NCBI GenBank assembly: GCA_016195085.1
Contig: JACQAG010000055.1
Span: 98,183 to 162,182 of the forward strand
From: Pseudomonadota bacterium
GTDB lineage: Bacteria > Pseudomonadota > Alphaproteobacteria > SHVZ01
Reading direction: 5' to 3'
Length of the DNA stretch: 64,000 bases
Under the pieces are notes generated by a model, which did not search any database, was not told where the DNA came from, and saw only the letters and a program-made list of their open reading frames with translations. The translations under genes were made by a program, and so were the position numbers. Positions 40,849 through 51,962 of this stretch are shown in pieces; position 1 is the stretch's first letter, and every line of letters begins with the position of its first letter.

Positions 40849-42411
40849 ATGACCCAGCGCATCACCAGGCGCCGTCTTGGCCACCTCGGTCTCGGCGCCG
40901 GCGCCGCCTGGGCTTTGGCGGGAACCGGCGCCGCCGACGCCGAGACCGGCGGCAGCATCCTGGTGTTCGCCGCCGAAGCGCAGCCGCCCACCCTCGACAT
41001 GCATTTCTCGACCGCGGTCGCCACCCGCAACATCGCGCTCCACATGTTCGAGCAGCTCGTCACGCGCGATGAATCGAACCGGCCGATTCCAGAGCTGGCG
41101 CAATCCTGGGAGACGAGCCCCGACGGCCTCGTCTACCGCTTCGCGCTCCGTCGCGGTATTCAGTTCCACAACGGCAAGGAGCTGACCTCCGCCGACGTGC
41201 TGGCGTCGTTCCGGCGGTTTCAGCGCATCGGGCTCGCGCGCAGCCTCTTGAATCCGGTCGCCGCCATGGAAGCCCCGGATCCCGATAGCTTCGTGCTCAC
41301 CTTGAAGCAGCCGGTGCCGGTGATGATCGAGCAGCTGAGCCAGTTCGGCGTGCCGCTGGTGATCTATCCGGCGGCGGAAGCCGAGAAGGACGGCGGCCGC
41401 GCCCAGCTCATCGGCACCGGGCCTTACCGCTTTCGCGAATGGATCCCCGACAGCCATGTGCGCCTCGAGCGCTTCCAGGACTATCGCCCGGACCAGCGCT
41501 ATCCCGGACCGACCGGCTTCGGCGGCCGCAAGCGGGCGCTCATCGAGGTCGTCGAGTTCCGCTTCGCCACCCAGCCCGGCGCCCGGGTGGCCGGGCTCGA
41601 GACCGGCCAGTTCCAGGCGACGGAGGACGTGCCGCCGAAGAACGCCGAACGGCTGAAGCAGAACCCGGCCATCACCCTCTATCCCTTGCGCCGCTACGGC
41701 CAGCAGGTCGCCTGGGTCAACCATGCCCGCCCGCCGACCGATACGCTCGCGATCCGGCGCGCGATCCAGATCGGCCTCGACATGGAAGAGATCATGGAGA
41801 TCGCCAATGACGGCGCCTACGATCTCGGGCCCGGCTTCCAATATCCGGGCAATCCCTACTACGTCGAGGACGGCCAGGAGTTCTACAACGCGAACCGGCC
41901 CGATGCGGCACGCCGCCTCATGGCCGAGGCGGGCTACAAGGGCGAAGAGGTGGTGCTCCTCACCAACTCGACCTTCACGCCGCACTACAATGCGGCCTTG
42001 GTCATGGCCGAGCAGTTGAAACGGCTCGGCTTCAAGACCCGCCTCGACGTGTTCGACTGGCCGACCGCCACGGCCAAGCAGCGCAACCAGGCGGATTGGA
42101 ATTTCTGGTTCACGGTGCAGGGCACTGGCCCCTCGGTCGGGCCGTTCAGCGCCTATCAGAACCTGATCTCGCCGCAGAACCAGGCCTTCGTTCCCGATCC
42201 CGTGCTCGACCGCTGCTACGAGGAGATGATCACCGGCGCCACCTTGGAGGAGCGCAAGCGTGCCTTCGGCCGTTTCCAGGCTCGGGTCTACGAAGCCGTG
42301 CACCTCATCAAGTTTGGCGATCAGACCAAGATCCAAGCAACGCGCTCCACCGTGAAGGGGTTTCGCCCCTTCCGCATTCCGCGGCTCTGGGATGTGAGCA
42401 TCGAAGGGTGA
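40849..42411 (+). CDS. ABC transporter substrate-binding protein, family 5 (orphan)
   Basis: 520 residues with a Tat-like N-terminus (ITRRRLGHLGLGAGAAWALA). SBP_bac_5 features: ELAQSWETSPDGLVYRFALR near residue 80, GIQFHNGKELTSADV, and IGTGPYRFREW near residue 185. Typical length for peptide- or glutathione-binding homologues. No permease or ATPase genes follow, so it probably uses a transporter encoded elsewhere or the one at 35-39 kb. It diverges from the secreted-protein paralogue 2 with 120 bp between. Confidence 0.9.
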   Translation: MTQRITRRRLGHLGLGAGAAWALAGTGAADAETGGSILVFAAEAQPPTLDMHFSTAVATRNIALHMFEQLVTRDESNRPIPELAQSWETSPDGLVYRFALRRGIQFHNGKELTSADVLASFRRFQRIGLARSLLNPVAAMEAPDPDSFVLTLKQPVPVMIEQLSQFGVPLVIYPAAEAEKDGGRAQLIGTGPYRFREWIPDSHVRLERFQDYRPDQRYPGPTGFGGRKRALIEVVEFRFATQPGARVAGLETGQFQATEDVPPKNAERLKQNPAITLYPLRRYGQQVAWVNHARPPTDTLAIRRAIQIGLDMEEIMEIANDGAYDLGPGFQYPGNPYYVEDGQEFYNANRPDAARRLMAEAGYKGEEVVLLTNSTFTPHYNAALVMAEQLKRLGFKTRLDVFDWPTATAKQRNQADWNFWFTVQGTGPSVGPFSAYQNLISPQNQAFVPDPVLDRCYEEMITGATLEERKRAFGRFQARVYEAVHLIKFGDQTKIQATRSTVKGFRPFRIPRLWDVSIEG

Positions 42412-42567
42412 TGAGCCGCATCGTCCGCCTACCCTTGGTCGGCGAAGTTCCCCCGCTTCATACCTACGTATAGATGCGAAGGCGCAAACGCTGGGCGAGG
42501 CTGGCACGAAATTGCCATGGCTCGGCTGATCCGGGCCTGGCACGGCCTCTTTCCTGGAGCCCTTGCC

Positions 42568-42888
42568 ATGATGCCCATGAAACAAAAGCCGGTCGTCAGA
42601 CCGGACATGCGGCTTGGGTTGATCGTCCGCTTCACCTTGCTCGCAGGCGCGGCCGGCCTGTTGGCGCTCACCACCGCCACGATCCTCGTCAGCTTCGGCA
42701 GCCTGCTGGCGCGGGTGATCTTCGCCTTCACGGTGAGCGTGCCGCTCTACGTGCTGTTCTATTGCCTGCAGCACACCTGGGCGCGGCTGTTCCCGCCGAC
42801 TGTTTTGACCGCCTCACCCCCGCACCGTCACGGGCTCAATGACGGCGAAGCCCCCGCCGGGCGCATCGCCGCCGCCCGCATGAGCTGA
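42568..42888 (+). CDS. Small membrane protein of unknown function
   Basis: 106 residues from ATG 42568, with TGGAG about eight bases upstream. Two hydrophobic helices: LIVRFTLLAGAAGLLALTTA and VIFAFTVSVPLYVLFYCLQ. The basic N-terminus suggests a cytoplasmic start. The C-terminal 30 residues are polar. I recognise no family. It lies just left of the duplicated tRNA-His fragment. Confidence 0.55.
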   Translation: MMPMKQKPVVRPDMRLGLIVRFTLLAGAAGLLALTTATILVSFGSLLARVIFAFTVSVPLYVLFYCLQHTWARLFPPTVLTASPPHRHGLNDGEAPAGRIAAARMS

Positions 42889-42927
42889 CCCAAGCCGCCC
42901 AATATTTCTCAGGAAACCAAAGGGATA

Positions 42928-42982
42928 AGGTGGGGCGAGCGACCGGGCTTGAACCGGCGCAGTCCGGATCCACAAATCGACT
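42928..42982 (-). repeat. Duplicated 3' end of tRNA-His (att-like site)
   Basis: The 32 bp at 42928-42959 are identical to 43985-44016, the 3' end, T-arm and CCA of the tRNA-His gene. Similarity continues weakly through the anticodon loop (GATCCACAA), but the acceptor 5' strand and D-arm are absent, so this is not a working tRNA. With the intact tRNA it brackets about 1.05 kb containing hicAB, as left by a tRNA-targeting integrase. Confidence 0.85.
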
Positions 42983-43145
42983 CTCTATCTGTAAGGCGCT
43001 GACCTAGCGTGACGTCAGGTCGCGCGCCTCGGCGCGGCCGACGGGGCTTGCATGGGGTGGTCGGTGGGGCTTGCAATGGGGTCGTGGCAAGCTTAGTTTA
43101 TACGCATACCATACACACAGATTTAGATTGTGACCGGTAACGCGT

Positions 43146-43164
43146 ATGTGTATTTTATACACAT
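43146..43164. promoter_or_regulatory. Probable HicB operator over the hicA start
   Basis: Perfect 8-3-8 palindrome ATGTGTAT-TTT-ATACACAT that ends in the hicA start codon (ATG 43163). A second half-site, ATACACA, lies near 43112. HicB proteins with a ribbon-helix-helix domain repress their own operon by binding such palindromes; assignment here is by position and symmetry. Confidence 0.65.
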
Positions 43165-43360
43165 GAACGCTAAGGACGTGATCAAGTTGCTGAAGTCCGA
43201 TGGCTGGCTCGAGATCCGGGTGAAAGGCTCGCACCACATCTTCAAGCATCCGACCAAGACGAGCCTCGTCGTGGTTCCGATGCATGGCTCCAAGGATCTT
43301 GGGGCAGGTCTTTTGAGAGCAATCGAGCGCGGCGCGGACGTGAAATTGAGGAGCAAATAA
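43163..43360 (+). CDS. hicA: HicA-type mRNA interferase toxin
   Basis: 65-residue dsRBD-like toxin that cleaves mRNA. Starts MNAKDVIKLLKSDGWLEIRV; the catalytic histidine is in KGSHHIFKHP, normal for HicA. ATG 43163 fits the usual length; the frame extends 11 codons further upstream through the operator. hicB starts two bases after its stop. Lies in the segment bracketed by tRNA-His repeats. Confidence 0.92.
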   Translation: MNAKDVIKLLKSDGWLEIRVKGSHHIFKHPTKTSLVVVPMHGSKDLGAGLLRAIERGADVKLRSK

Positions 43361-43361
43361 A

Positions 43362-43898
43362 ATGGTGGCGAAAGTCTTTCACACGATCCTCTTTCAAGAG
43401 CCGAGCGCCGCGCCCAGCGATGGCTGGGGCGTGATCTTCCCGGACTTCCCTGGTTGCGTGAGCCAGGGCGATACGACCAACGCAGCGATCGCCAACGGAA
43501 AGGAGGCGCTCGAGCTTCTGCTCGAAGTCATGGCCGAGGAGGGCCGCACGATCCCAGAGCCGATTGATCTCGAAGAGACGCCGGATTGGGTCCAGGAGAT
43601 CCCCATGGGTCGGATCTGGCACGCGCTGATCCCGATCGAGCCGCCCGGCCGCAGCATCCGCATCAATATCACCATGGACGAGGGCCTCATCAGCCGAGTG
43701 GATGAAGCCGCAAAGCGCGAAGGCACCAGCCGGTCGGGCTATCTCGCCGAAGCCGCGCGCCAGAAGCTCGATGGTTGGCATCGGGACATGACGGGTCGCA
43801 TCGCTTCGGACGCTGGCCGGTCTTTGTCGGAAGCCGGCACATACGAAAAAGGATCCCGCGCACGTCCGACGACGAAGGCCAGCCGGCGTGGGGCTTAA
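43362..43898 (+). CDS. hicB: HicB-type antitoxin with extended C-terminus
   Basis: Antitoxin that binds HicA and autoregulates. 178 residues: N-terminal degenerate RNase-H-like domain (GWGVIFPDFPGCVSQGDT), then a ribbon-helix-helix domain from about residue 97 (RSIRINITMDEGLISRVDEA). HicB proteins of this type usually end soon after the RHH at 130-140 residues; here a basic, low-complexity tail of about 40 residues follows (SRARPTTKASRRGA at the end). AGGAG overlaps the end of hicA. Confidence 0.9.
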   Translation: MVAKVFHTILFQEPSAAPSDGWGVIFPDFPGCVSQGDTTNAAIANGKEALELLLEVMAEEGRTIPEPIDLEETPDWVQEIPMGRIWHALIPIEPPGRSIRINITMDEGLISRVDEAAKREGTSRSGYLAEAARQKLDGWHRDMTGRIASDAGRSLSEAGTYEKGSRARPTTKASRRGA

Positions 43899-43987
43899 GG
43901 CCGACCCGGAAGGGACGTCAGACGGTCAGATGCGCCGGCCCGCGCCGTCAAGAAGCGCGGAAGCACCGCTTAGATCAACGGGTTAGG

Positions 43988-44065
43988 TGGGGCGAGCGAC
44001 CGGGCTTGAACCGGCGACCTCTAGATCCACAATCTAGCGCTCTAACCAACTGAGCTACGCCCGCC
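43988..44065 (-). tRNA. tRNA-His (GUG)
   Basis: Cloverleaf on the minus strand with encoded CCA (43988-43990) and C73 (43991). Acceptor GCGGGCG pairs with CGCTCGC; anticodon loop TTGTGGA between CTAGA and TCTAG gives GUG. The base before position 1 is G, so a canonical G-1:C73 pair is encoded, unlike the A73 type of many other alphaproteobacteria. Its 3' end is the apparent integration target. Confidence 0.95.
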
Positions 44066-44179
44066 GCCGACGCTGTCTTTAGACTTAAGCTGCGGATTTC
44101 GTCAAGCAACGGGTCGGTCGGGCCGCCGGCTTCGGCAGCCGTTGCGCTCGATCCTTGCGAGACAGGCGGGCCGGTGTCG

Positions 44180-44560
44180 TCAGCGCCGCGGCTGGAACAG
44201 CTCCACCAGATTGCCCGAGGGATCGGCCAGCAAGATCTGCTTTCCGCCCGGTCCGGAGATGATGTCGTTGCGAAAGCTGAGCCCGGCTGCGCGGAGGCGC
44301 TCGACCTCGGCCGCGAGGTCGTCGACGATGAGCTGGATGCGGTTCCAGCCGCCGGGTGCGGGCTGCTTTCCGTCCGGCATTGGACGGCCGGCGGAGCTGG
44401 TCTTGCCGCTCAGCAGCAATCTCAGATCGCCCAGCCTCACATCGGCAAAGGCCGGCGCCATGCTGGTGAGCTTGGTGAAGCCCAAATGCTGCGTGTACCA
44501 CGCGAGCGACGCGTCGACGTCGTCGACCATGTAGCGCACATTCACGGTTGCCGTGGTCAT
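44180..44560 (-). CDS. VOC family protein (glyoxalase-like)
   Basis: 126-residue protein of the vicinal-oxygen-chelate fold. The N-terminal half has VRYMVDDVDASLAWYTQHLG and the C-terminal half IQLIVDDLAAEVERLRAAG and LADPSGNLVELFQP, the two betaalphabetabetabeta repeats. The last glutamate is a likely metal ligand. Substrate unknown. It is 35 bp downstream of the aminotransferase gene on the same strand. Confidence 0.88.
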   Translation of the reverse strand: MTTATVNVRYMVDDVDASLAWYTQHLGFTKLTSMAPAFADVRLGDLRLLLSGKTSSAGRPMPDGKQPAPGGWNRIQLIVDDLAAEVERLRAAGLSFRNDIISGPGGKQILLADPSGNLVELFQPRR

Positions 44561-44595
44561 TGGTTAGACGAGCTCCTCGGTGGCATTTCCAACGT

Positions 44596-45777
44596 TCAGG
44601 CGCGGCGTGCGGCCGGTCCGGCGAAGTGCCGCTCGAGCCGGGCCAGCGCCTCGTCCAGCACCTCATCGCGCTTGCAGAAGCAGAAGCGCACATAAGCCCT
44701 GGGAGCAGGCTCGCCCAGGTAGAAGGCGCCGACCGGGACGGCGGTGACACCGGCCTCCACGGTGATGTAGCGGCAGAACGCCTCGTCATCGCCCTTGAAG
44801 CCGAGCGGACGGAAATCGGCGATGACGAAATAGGTCCCCTCGCATTCGAGCAGCGCGAAGCCGATGCGGGCAAGACCCTCTGCGAAGCGGTCGCGCTTGG
44901 CCTGCATGGCGCCCCGCAGGCTTTCGTAATAGTCATCGCCCTTGGCGAGACCATAGGCGACGGCGCGCTGCAGGTTGGGCGGCGTGGTGAAGACCAGAAA
45001 CTGGTGGGTCTTGCTCACCGCCCGGATCAGCGCCGGGGCGGCGGAGACGTAGCCGACCTTCCAGCCGGTGAGCGAGAAGGTCTTCCCCGCCGAGCCGATC
45101 CTGACCGTGCGCTCGCGCATGCCCGGCATGGCAATGAGCGGGTGGAAGCGATGCCGGTCGAAGACGATGTGCTCATAGACCTCGTCGCACACCGCATAGC
45201 AATCATGCCGCACCACCAGCTCGGCGATGAAGCGGAGCTCGTCCAGGGTGAACACCTTGGCGGCGGGATTGAGCGGGTTGTTGAGCAGGATGAGCTTGGT
45301 CTTCGCTCCGAAGGCGCGCTCCAGCTCCTGGCGCGGCAGGCGCCAATCCGGCGGTGTCACCCTGACCGATCTCGGCACGCCGCCGGCGCGGCGGATGATC
45401 GGCGCATAGCTGTCGTAGAGCGGCTCGATCAGCACCACCTCGTCGCCGGGCTCGATGAGGCCGAACAAGGCGGAGGCCAGCGCCTCGGTCGCCCCGGAGG
45501 TCACCATGATCTCGCTCTGCCAATCGAAATCCATGCCGTGGAAACGCTTTTCGTGCTGGGCCACCGCTTGGCGCAGCTCGGGCACGCCCAGCATCGGCGG
45601 GTATTGGTTGGGATGGCGGCGCAAGGCCTCGGCTGCCGCCTCGACCACATCGGAGGGGTCCATGCCGTCCGGGAAGCCTTGGCCGAGATTGACCGAACGA
45701 TGCTCGATGGCGAGCCGGCTCATCACCTCGAAGACGCTGGTGCCATAGCTCGAGAGCACGGAGTTGGCGGGCTTCAT
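44596..45777 (-). CDS. Aminotransferase class I/II
   Basis: PLP-dependent aminotransferase of fold type I. 393 residues. GLY-rich N-terminus (NLGQGFPDGMDPSDVV), substrate-domain Asn in LNNPLNPAAKVF, aspartate in YAVCDEVYEHIVF and PLP-lysine in GSAGKTFSLTGWKVGY. The N-terminal GQGFPDG and C-terminal YVRFCFCKRDEVLDEALARL resemble kynurenine/methionine aminotransferases, but the substrate cannot be settled from sequence alone. Confidence 0.9.
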   Translation of the reverse strand: MKPANSVLSSYGTSVFEVMSRLAIEHRSVNLGQGFPDGMDPSDVVEAAAEALRRHPNQYPPMLGVPELRQAVAQHEKRFHGMDFDWQSEIMVTSGATEALASALFGLIEPGDEVVLIEPLYDSYAPIIRRAGGVPRSVRVTPPDWRLPRQELERAFGAKTKLILLNNPLNPAAKVFTLDELRFIAELVVRHDCYAVCDEVYEHIVFDRHRFHPLIAMPGMRERTVRIGSAGKTFSLTGWKVGYVSAAPALIRAVSKTHQFLVFTTPPNLQRAVAYGLAKGDDYYESLRGAMQAKRDRFAEGLARIGFALLECEGTYFVIADFRPLGFKGDDEAFCRYITVEAGVTAVPVGAFYLGEPAPRAYVRFCFCKRDEVLDEALARLERHFAGPAARRA

Positions 45778-45865
45778 TCGGGTCCGGCCGGGTTCAAGCG
45801 GAGGCGAGCCTCATAGCATGGCCGGCAGCGCAGGCGGAAGCGACCCCGTCGGCGGCCAAGAGGGC

Positions 45866-48016
45866 TCAGGTCGGCTCGGCCAGGATCGCCGTCCGCGTGA
45901 TCACGCGGTCCGCCGGGAAGATGGCGGCCACGCGTGTACCCTTGCCGGGCGCGCTGTCGATCTCCAGCCGACCGCCATGCAGCTCGACCAGCGACTTGAC
46001 CAGCGGCAGGCCGAGGCCGGTGCCGGAATGGCGGCGGTTGAACTCGTTCTCGACCTGGCGAAACGGCTCGAGCGCGATGGCGATTTCGCTGTCGGTCATG
46101 CCGATGCCGGTATCGACCACCGTCAGGCTGACGCCGCCATCATCGCGCTGCTCCAGGCCCACATGCACGGTGCCGCCCTCTTCGGTGTATTTGATCGCGT
46201 TGGAGAGCAAATTGATCAGCACCTGCTTCAGGCGCATGGTATCGCCGCGCAGCTGCGGCAAATCCTCGGAGATCGTCGAGGTGAGGCGGATTCCGCCCTG
46301 CTCGGCTTGCTCGCCCACGAGCCGCATGCCCTCCTCGATCAGCCGGCTGAGATCGATCTGCTCCTCGTGCAGGGCAAGCCCGCCGGCCTCCAGCTTGGCG
46401 ATATCGAGCAGGTCGCCGATGAGCGAGAGCAAGTGCTGGCCGGCACCGTGGATGTCGCGGACATAGCCGCGCTGCCGGTCGCTGAGCTGGCCGAAATGCC
46501 CGAGCACGAGGGCCTCGGAGAAGCCCAGGATGGCATTGAGGGGCGTGCGCAGCTCATGGCTCATATTGGCGAGGAATTGCGACTTCGCCCGGTTCGCCAT
46601 GTCGGCGCCTTCCTTGGCCTTGATGAGCTGCGCCAGGATCTCGCGCTCGGGTGTGACGTCGACGATGTAGCCGTCGTAGAAGACGCGATCGTCGCCGGCC
46701 TCGCTCACGCTGTAGCCGACCTCGCGCACCCAGCGCTGACGGCCGGTGCCGGGATGGGTGATGCGGAACTCCAAACGATAGGGCTGGCCCTGCCCGCGCC
46801 GGCGCTGGATGGCCGCACCATAGGCTTCCCGGTCCTCGGGCGCGATGCTGCCGCGCCAAAGCCGGAGATTGGCCTTGCCCTCCGGCGCTAGAATGCCGGC
46901 GATCTCCTGGGCGTCGCGACCGTAGAGGCGCGCGCCGCCGCCGGGCTGGCCGCGGTAGAAGATGATGCCGGGGATGTTCTCGACCAGCGTGCGGAATCGG
47001 ATCTCGCTCTCGCGCAAGCCGGCGACCGAACGGGCACCCTCCGACAGGCGCCGATAGAGCAGCACGGTCAAGGCCGCCAGCCCGAAGCTGATCAAGGCGC
47101 CGAGGATCGGCTGATAGACGACATCGACGCGCCAGGATGCCAAGACCTCGTCTTCGCTCAGGCCGACCATCACGACCAAGGGCGTGCCGGGGACCGCCCG
47201 GTACGCGGCGATGCGCGCGACTCCGTCGATCGGCGACACCAAGCGAAAGTTGCCCTGAGGTGCTGCCGGCAACAAGGCGCGATACTGCGGCAGATCGGCG
47301 AAGCCCTTGCCAACGATGCCGTCGTCGAAGGGAACCCGGCCGATGAGGACGACGTCGCGCCGGAACAGATTGATGATCCCCTGCTTGCCGACATTGATCG
47401 AGCCGTAAAACTGCTCGAGCATCGACCATTCGATGAACGCCACCACGACGCCGGCGAAGCTGCCATCGGCCGTCGCGCGACGCCGGCTGATCGGCAGGAT
47501 CTTGTGTCCCGAGACTTGGCTGGTGATGACGGCTTCGACATCGAGGCCGAAATCCGGATTGTCGCGATGGACGGCAAAATACGGTCGGTCGGAGAAGGAG
47601 AAGACATCAGGCGGGTTCGCGCCGCTGTTGTATTCGGCCCGCCCCTCGGCATCGAGCACGATGATGGTGCGGACGAGCTTGTCGGTCGGCTTCAGCTGCC
47701 GCAGCGCTTCGACCAGCGCCCCTTGGCTCGGCGGCGGCGAGGTCTCGCTGCGCGACAGGAGGTCGAGGACCGAGATCAGAACCAGATCGACCCGCTGCAC
47801 CGTCTCGCCGGCATGGGCGGCGAGCAGGCCGGCAAGCGTGGCCGTGCGCTCCTCGGCCGCGCTCAAGATGCGCCGATGGTCGAGCCAAAGATTGAAAGCG
47901 AGCAGGCTGGCGCCGATGAGGATCGTCAGCGCCGCGAACGCGGCTAGGGCGTGGGGCAAGTCGAGCCTCGCCCCGCCGGACCCCCGCCTCGATTGCCCCG
48001 CCCCCGCTGGGGTCAT
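45866..48016 (-). CDS. Membrane sensor histidine kinase with PAS domain
   Basis: 716 residues from ATG 48016 (GGGGGAA eight bases upstream). Order: TM1 near residue 25 (LAAFAALTILIGASLLAF), a periplasmic dCache-like sensor with FSFSDRPYFAVHRDNPDFGL, TM2 near residue 320, a PAS domain (FRTLVENIPGIIFYRGQP), then HisKA with the phospho-acceptor histidine in FLANMSHELRTPLNAILGFS and HATPase_c with LINLLSNAIKYTEEGG, DTGIGM and GTGLGLPLV. No receiver domain and no adjacent response regulator, so its partner is elsewhere. Confidence 0.93.
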   Translation of the reverse strand: MTPAGAGQSRRGSGGARLDLPHALAAFAALTILIGASLLAFNLWLDHRRILSAAEERTATLAGLLAAHAGETVQRVDLVLISVLDLLSRSETSPPPSQGALVEALRQLKPTDKLVRTIIVLDAEGRAEYNSGANPPDVFSFSDRPYFAVHRDNPDFGLDVEAVITSQVSGHKILPISRRRATADGSFAGVVVAFIEWSMLEQFYGSINVGKQGIINLFRRDVVLIGRVPFDDGIVGKGFADLPQYRALLPAAPQGNFRLVSPIDGVARIAAYRAVPGTPLVVMVGLSEDEVLASWRVDVVYQPILGALISFGLAALTVLLYRRLSEGARSVAGLRESEIRFRTLVENIPGIIFYRGQPGGGARLYGRDAQEIAGILAPEGKANLRLWRGSIAPEDREAYGAAIQRRRGQGQPYRLEFRITHPGTGRQRWVREVGYSVSEAGDDRVFYDGYIVDVTPEREILAQLIKAKEGADMANRAKSQFLANMSHELRTPLNAILGFSEALVLGHFGQLSDRQRGYVRDIHGAGQHLLSLIGDLLDIAKLEAGGLALHEEQIDLSRLIEEGMRLVGEQAEQGGIRLTSTISEDLPQLRGDTMRLKQVLINLLSNAIKYTEEGGTVHVGLEQRDDGGVSLTVVDTGIGMTDSEIAIALEPFRQVENEFNRRHSGTGLGLPLVKSLVELHGGRLEIDSAPGKGTRVAAIFPADRVITRTAILAEPT

Positions 48017-48294
48017 CGGCGCTTCCCCCTTGCCTGCCTCATCTTGCCGCGAAGCCGGGCAGGTTAACCGCTGGTCGGCTCGGCCGCCACAGCGACCGGC
48101 ATACGATGGCATTCACCAGGAGAACCGCATGGATCGGCCATTTCCGTCAACCGCCGCATGATCGCGGCCTCCTTTCTATGCAATCCTCTGGCGAGTGCCA
48201 ATGCGCTCGTCGCAATCGACCGCGGACGGCCTGGGCGGAGCGTGGCGGAGGGATGTCGGGTCGATGCGCCGGCACTGGTGTCGGTGCGCTGCCT

Positions 48295-48558
48295 CTATGA
48301 CCGGTGGCGCCAGGCTGAGAGGCGGCCCAGCCGCCGTCGCGGCGGAGCGGCGCGCAGCCGGCGTCTCGGCGACCAGGGAATGAAGAAGCCGGCGGCCGTA
48401 GCGATCGCCATCGCCATGCTGAGCGCCAAATCCAGATCGAGCGAGCCGTAGAACACGGCGAATACCCCCGTGCCGACGATCATGGCGAGGTTGGTTTCGG
48501 CATCCCACCGGAAGCGCCGGACCAGTGGCGGCGCCGGTACTTTCGTGCCTCCGATCAT
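48295..48558 (-). CDS. Small membrane protein of unknown function
   Basis: 87 residues with two hydrophobic stretches (NLAMIVGTGVFAVFYGSL and LALSMAMAIATAAGFFI) and an Arg-rich C-terminus. No family recognised. It diverges from the aminotransferase gene at 48682. The 280 bp between it and the histidine kinase start hold no clear gene. Confidence 0.5.
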   Translation of the reverse strand: MIGGTKVPAPPLVRRFRWDAETNLAMIVGTGVFAVFYGSLDLDLALSMAMAIATAAGFFIPWSPRRRLRAAPPRRRLGRLSAWRHRS

Positions 48559-48681
48559 CGGCCCCTCCCGGACGCTACGATGCCCCAGCGGCGCTTCCGG
48601 ACCAAGCCCCCTTCCACACGGCTCCGGCGCTCGGGCATAGTGCCGCGCCGAGCAATCAGAGGATCATGAGGAGTGAGCGCG

Positions 48682-50449
<1,768 letters not shown>

Positions 50450-50529
50450 CCCGTCACCCGCGCTGGATCCGGCACGGACCGGTGCTAAATTCCATCCCCG
50501 CATGACCTAAGAGCAACAGAGGAACCGCG

Positions 50530-51939
50530 ATGTCCACGCCGAAAAAGATTATGGAATTGATCAAGGAGCACGACGTCAAATACGTCGATCTCCGCTTCAC
50601 CGATCCGCGCGGCAAATGGCAGCACCTGGCGCACTCCATTAGGACCGTGAGCGAGGATACGCTGACCGAAGGCTTCATGATGGACGGCTCCTCGATCGCC
50701 GGCTGGAAGGCGATCAACGAGAGCGACATGACCCTGATGCCGGATCTGTCGACCGCAGTCCTCGATCCCTTCGCCGCCCAGCCCTCGCTCATCCTCATCT
50801 GCGACACGCTCGAGCCCTCGACCAACCAGCCCTACACCCGCTGCCCGCGCTCGGTCGCCAAGCGATCGATCGCGCATCTGGCCGCGACCGGAATCGGCGA
50901 CACCGCCTATTTCGGCCCGGAGGCGGAGTTCTTCGTGTTCGACGACGTCCGCTACAAGGTGTCGATGAACAAGGTGTTCTACGAGGTCGACTCCGAGGAA
51001 GGCCCGTACGCCACCGACAAGAAGTTCGAGGAAGGCAATATGGGCCATCGGCCGCCGATCAAGGGCGGCTACTTCCCGGTGCCGCCGGTCGACTCCGCCT
51101 CGGATCTCAGGGCCGAGATGCTGACGCAGATGGAAGAGATGGGCCTCGACATCGAGAAGCACCACCACGAGGTGGCGCCGGCCCAGCACGAGCTCGGCAT
51201 CAAGTACGACACGCTGGTGAAGTGCGGCGACAACATGCAGATCTATAAGTACTGCGTGCACATGGTCGCGCACTCCTACGGCAAGACCGCCACCTTCATG
51301 GCCAAGCCGATCAAGGGCGACAACGGCTCGGGCATGCATGTGCACCAGTCCATTTGGAAGAAGGGCAAGCCCCTCTTCGCCGGCAACCTCTATGCCGATC
51401 TCTCCGAGACGGCGCTCTTCTACATCGGCGGCATCATCCGCCATGCGCGCGCCATCAACGCGTTCTCCAACTCCACCACCAACAGCTACAAGCGGCTCAT
51501 TCCCGGCTTTGAGGCGCCGGTGCTCTTGGCCTATTCCAGCCGCAACCGCTCGGCCTCCTGCCGCATCCCGCATGTGGCGAGCCCGAAGGGCAAGCGCGTT
51601 GAAGTGCGCTTCCCCGATCCCATGGGCAATCCCTACCTCACCTACGCCGCCATGCTGATGGCGGGCCTCGACGGGATCCAGAACAAGATCCATCCGGGCG
51701 ACCCCATCGACAAGAACCTCTACGACTTGCCGCCGGAGGAACTCAAGCAGGTGCCGACTGTGTGCGGCTCCTTGCGCGAGGCCTTGGGCGAGCTCGACAA
51801 AAACCGCGCCTTCCTGACGAAGGGCGGGGTGTTCTCCGACGATTTCATCGACAGCTACATCGAGCTGAAGATGGGCGAGGTCTACGCCATGGAGCACACG
51901 CCGCATCCGATCGAGTACGAGATGTACTACTCGGTCTGA
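50530..51939 (+). CDS. glnA: Glutamine synthetase type I
   Basis: ATP-dependent synthesis of glutamine from glutamate and ammonia; dodecameric GSI-beta. 469 residues. [17 protein letters not shown] near residue 55, [10 protein letters not shown] with metal-binding glutamate, [16 protein letters not shown] near residue 265 and NRSASCRIP near 340. The adenylylation tyrosine is in [11 protein letters not shown] near residue 400, so activity is probably controlled by GlnE/P-II. GAGCAACAGAGGA-like sequence provides the SD. A strong terminator follows. Confidence 0.98.
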   Translation: MSTPKKIMELIKEHDVKYVDLRFTDPRGKWQHLAHSIRTVSEDTLTEGFMMDGSSIAGWKAINESDMTLMPDLSTAVLDPFAAQPSLILICDTLEPSTNQPYTRCPRSVAKRSIAHLAATGIGDTAYFGPEAEFFVFDDVRYKVSMNKVFYEVDSEEGPYATDKKFEEGNMGHRPPIKGGYFPVPPVDSASDLRAEMLTQMEEMGLDIEKHHHEVAPAQHELGIKYDTLVKCGDNMQIYKYCVHMVAHSYGKTATFMAKPIKGDNGSGMHVHQSIWKKGKPLFAGNLYADLSETALFYIGGIIRHARAINAFSNSTTNSYKRLIPGFEAPVLLAYSSRNRSASCRIPHVASPKGKRVEVRFPDPMGNPYLTYAAMLMAGLDGIQNKIHPGDPIDKNLYDLPPEELKQVPTVCGSLREALGELDKNRAFLTKGGVFSDDFIDSYIELKMGEVYAMEHTPHPIEYEMYYSV

Positions 51940-51962
51940 GCTAAGCGCTCACGCGCTCGGCG

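Noticed and set aside
40264..42774. 836-codon minus-strand frame covering paralogue 2 and the whole family-5 binding protein
   Set aside because: Only the last 154 codons match a protein family; the rest is antisense to a complete, conserved binding-protein gene.
42928..43016. Second functional tRNA-His gene
   Set aside because: The 5' acceptor strand and D-arm are missing and the anticodon stem is broken; only the 3' third matches.
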